Source: Chthonomonas sp. | GTDB lineage: Bacteria > Armatimonadota > Fimbriimonadia > Fimbriimonadales > Fimbriimonadaceae | DNA length: 64,000 bases | Direction of reading: 5' to 3' | NCBI GenBank assembly: GCA_016788115.1 | Contig: JAEURR010000007.1 | Location: 1-64,000, forward strand | Part shown: positions 61,939 through 64,000 of the stretch, piece by piece | How the letters are laid out: every line of letters begins with the position of its first letter | How positions within the stretch are numbered: position 1 is the stretch's first letter | Translations under genes and position numbers: made by a program | The notes under the pieces: model-generated | The model's database searches: none | Told to the model about the DNA's origin: nothing | The model's input: only the letters and a program-made list of their open reading frames with translations

Positions 61939-64000
61939 GCCAACGGATCCCGCTTGCCCTGCTCGCCGTCGTGCTCGCGCTCGCGACCGTCACGGGAGGT
62001 TTCATCACAGTTGAGCCCATGCCCGTAGTCTGGTCGGCAATTCTCGGCAGCCTACCACGGGTACCGGAACTGCCGACTACTGTGCACTTCATGCTCGGTC
62101 TCGTCCCTGTGAGCATCTTCGGGCTTGCCCTGGCGCGGCGACGTGTCACTCCGACCCCAAACCTTAAGGTCCTGGTGCCGCTCATGGTGCTCCTGGGGTT
62201 GCTGTTCATCTCGGTCATCGTTTCGGTCGCGCGTTACATCAGCTTCGTCTCGTTCTTGGAGTGGGCCACGGCGGCGACCATGCTCGGCGCGATCCTCGTC
62301 ACTGCTGGACGCGAACGTGGACCGCGGTTGCTGCTTGCGGCCATCGCCGTCGGCGGCGTGGCGGTGTCTCTCGTGGGCATTCAGGAGTACGCCGGCTCCC
62401 GCGCACTGGATCCGAACTGGCGCATCTTCGGTGGTTGGATCAATCAAAACGTCTACGCCGCGGTACTGAACTTGTGCTTCTTCTCCGCACTTGCCTGGTG
62501 CTGGACCGGCGAGCGGGTTGCTCGGCTGCTCGCGATTCTCGGCGCGGGCATCATCCTCTTCGCGCTGTATCTCACCCAATCCCGCGGTGGCGTGCTGTCG
62601 ATCGCTTGCGGACTACTGGTGTGCCTGCTGCTGCCGCTCAGGCGTCCGACCGTGCGCCAGATCGGCTCCTTCGTCGCTCCATTGATTGTCGCGGCAGTGC
62701 TCGTGGCGGGCGTGCTGGCCACCAAGCCAGGACCCAAGGGAGGCGGAACGACGGCGGGACCGCGTATTCTCGGCGGGGGCGCAGCCCCGTCGAACTCTGC
62801 CGACTTCCGCAAGCTCCTCTGGAAGAGTGCGATCACCCTGGCCAAGGAAAACCCCGCGGGTTCCGGCCTGAATACGTTTCAGTACGTCGGCACGAAGCCA
62901 GGGCTGGTAAGCAAGACCCAGCTCGCGCACTCTAGTTATCTGCAACTTGCCGCCGAAGCAACGCCCTTCGCCGCGGTGACATTCGTCGTCGTCCTCGTGG
63001 CAGTGATGCTCGAGCTTGGCCGTCGGTCGCACGGCGAACCCGAAGCAAACCAACTCATTCGCAGCGCAGTGCTCGGAGCCATCGTCGCGGCGGCGGTGCA
63101 CAACCAGTTCGACAGCCTGCTCTACCACTTCGAGTATCTTCTCCTGCTCTTCGGCATGATCGGGATCGGCCTCCAGGTGGCCGCAGACGGCTCATCGCCC
63201 GAAGTGATGCCAAAACCCGCGCGGATCGTGGCAGCCCTCGGTTGCGGGCTTCTCGTGGTCCTCTTAGGCAAGGCGGCGATGGGTGAGGTCCTGCGTGGCA
63301 CGGGCCTAGCGCAAATCTCGAGTCCCGAAGGAGCTGCAGCCATTCGTCAAGCGACGGCGCTGAACCCCGGCGACGGGATGGCCATGTACCTGGAGAGCGC
63401 ATTGCCGCCCACGGGCGCGGAGAATCGTCAGATTGAGTTACTCAGGCAGGCGGCAGCGGCGGAGCCCCGGATGCGCTACTATCGCGCGCTGTCCCAGGCT
63501 TACCTCGCGCGGTCCGAGCCGGAGAACGCGATGCTCGCTATTCGGGACGGCCTACGCCTGGACCCTTACAACCTCGACGCGCTGAACTCATTGCGAAAGA
63601 TCGCCATCAGTTCCGGCGACGACAGCGGAGCGCAAGAGGTGGCTCGACAGATGATCGAAGCTGAGAAGTCGACGACCTTCACTGTCCGTGCGATCCCCGA
63701 GATTGTCCCCACCGAGACCGCCGAGGCGCGGCAGTACCTTGCCGGTAGGAGCCTGATCGCCCACAAGCAGGCGGTGCTGTTGGAGCCCGCATGGCAGACC
63801 CTGGTTCAGTTCGCAACGGTGAGCGACCCGTTCGTCCGGAACGTGATCGGTGACGATTCGGAGGCGCGGTACGCCGGCGAATCGCTGGAAACGCTCAGCG
63901 AGAAACGGACCCTGGCCATTGAGATTGGTCGGCAGTTGGCGCGCGCGTATCGCGATCAGAATCTTGGTGGCAAGGCGGCGGAAGTTGAAGGGGTCCTGGG
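61935..64000 (+). CDS. O-antigen ligase/polymerase-like membrane protein, 3' end cut by window
   Basis: At least 688 codons, open at the right edge. The ATG at 61935 overlaps the previous stop as ATGA. About ten membrane segments in residues 5-420. The Wzy_C-type signature lies at about 210-330: LTQSRGGVLSI, then WKSAITLAKENPAGSGLNTFQY and QLAHSSYLQLAAEATP with the conserved histidine. Beyond residue 430 the sequence is helical with TPR-like units (MRYYRALSQAYLARSEPENAML). This combination is seen in ligases that join or polymerise surface glycans. Glycan type unknown. Confidence 0.9.
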   Translation, partial: MSQRIPLALLAVVLALATVTGGFITVEPMPVVWSAILGSLPRVPELPTTVHFMLGLVPVSIFGLALARRRVTPTPNLKVLVPLMVLLGLLFISVIVSVARYISFVSFLEWATAATMLGAILVTAGRERGPRLLLAAIAVGGVAVSLVGIQEYAGSRALDPNWRIFGGWINQNVYAAVLNLCFFSALAWCWTGERVARLLAILGAGIILFALYLTQSRGGVLSIACGLLVCLLLPLRRPTVRQIGSFVAPLIVAAVLVAGVLATKPGPKGGGTTAGPRILGGGAAPSNSADFRKLLWKSAITLAKENPAGSGLNTFQYVGTKPGLVSKTQLAHSSYLQLAAEATPFAAVTFVVVLVAVMLELGRRSHGEPEANQLIRSAVLGAIVAAAVHNQFDSLLYHFEYLLLLFGMIGIGLQVAADGSSPEVMPKPARIVAALGCGLLVVLLGKAAMGEVLRGTGLAQISSPEGAAAIRQATALNPGDGMAMYLESALPPTGAENRQIELLRQAAAAEPRMRYYRALSQAYLARSEPENAMLAIRDGLRLDPYNLDALNSLRKIAISSGDDSGAQEVARQMIEAEKSTTFTVRAIPEIVPTETAEARQYLAGRSLIAHKQAVLLEPAWQTLVQFATVSDPFVRNVIGDDSEARYAGESLETLSEKRTLAIEIGRQLARAYRDQNLGGKAAEVEGVL

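Overview
The window reads as one stretch of a G+C-rich (roughly 60% by eye) bacterial chromosome. It is densely packed, with many 4-nt stop/start overlaps, and holds about 58 protein genes, one 23S rRNA gene cut by the left edge, and two tRNAs. There is no phage, transposase, plasmid or CRISPR signal. The features point to a diderm, probably an Armatimonadota relative of Fimbriimonas: a PEP-CTERM protein, dockerin-tailed secreted proteins, GHL10-type glycosidase-like proteins, a HEXXHXXGXXH secreted metalloprotease, minor pseudopilins, TatA and O-antigen-ligase-like genes beside SepF, ScpAB and GerMN proteins. That placement is inference; the 23S sequence would settle it.

Layout. 1-2905 is 23S rRNA on the minus strand. 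It is interrupted at 661-938 by a 278-nt group I intron without an open frame, sitting where the universally conserved I-CeuI-type exon sequence is split. The 23S has its own near-consensus promoter (3017-3045) and no 16S gene upstream, so this rRNA gene is unlinked. 3165-10650 holds small secreted proteins and lipoproteins, a transaldolase-like enzyme, MnmE, a thioesterase, a double GNAT protein and a PBP4-type peptidase. ClpB follows at 10786. 13391-16562 is an operon of three minor pilin-like genes, followed by a large metzincin-like protease (16817-19657) and the ScpB/ScpA pair with tRNA-Cys.

22883-30831 is a secreted-protein region: an M28 peptidase and four consecutive secreted proteins of otherwise unrecognised type, each ending in a duplicated dockerin-like calcium-loop tail with the signature VDFFDYL. 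Two of them share a 111-bp identical 3' end. 30948-38952 holds a mutarotase-like protein, a DUF192 lipoprotein, LeuD, YggS-SepF, TrpE and two translationally coupled GHL10 proteins. 38995-41553 is a DUF2993-trmD-rplS-lepB operon with an internal promoter for rplS. 41555-51903 carries a PEP-CTERM protein, tRNA-Val, an AMIN/amidase_3 cell-wall hydrolase, a GerMN protein, PAP2, a degenerate ADP-ribosylglycohydrolase fusion, a beta-lactamase-fold protein, MutY, PyrF and an aldehyde dehydrogenase. 51952-58887 holds GlnA, transketolase, a large secreted protein and an HD-GYP protein. 58958-64000 has two tandem tatA genes followed by two family-2 glycosyltransferases and an O-antigen-ligase-like protein cut by the right edge, the start of a surface-polysaccharide cluster.

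Most of the content is housekeeping plus cell-envelope and secretion functions. The most unusual features are the rRNA intron with the stand-alone 23S, and the dockerin-tailed paralogue cluster.
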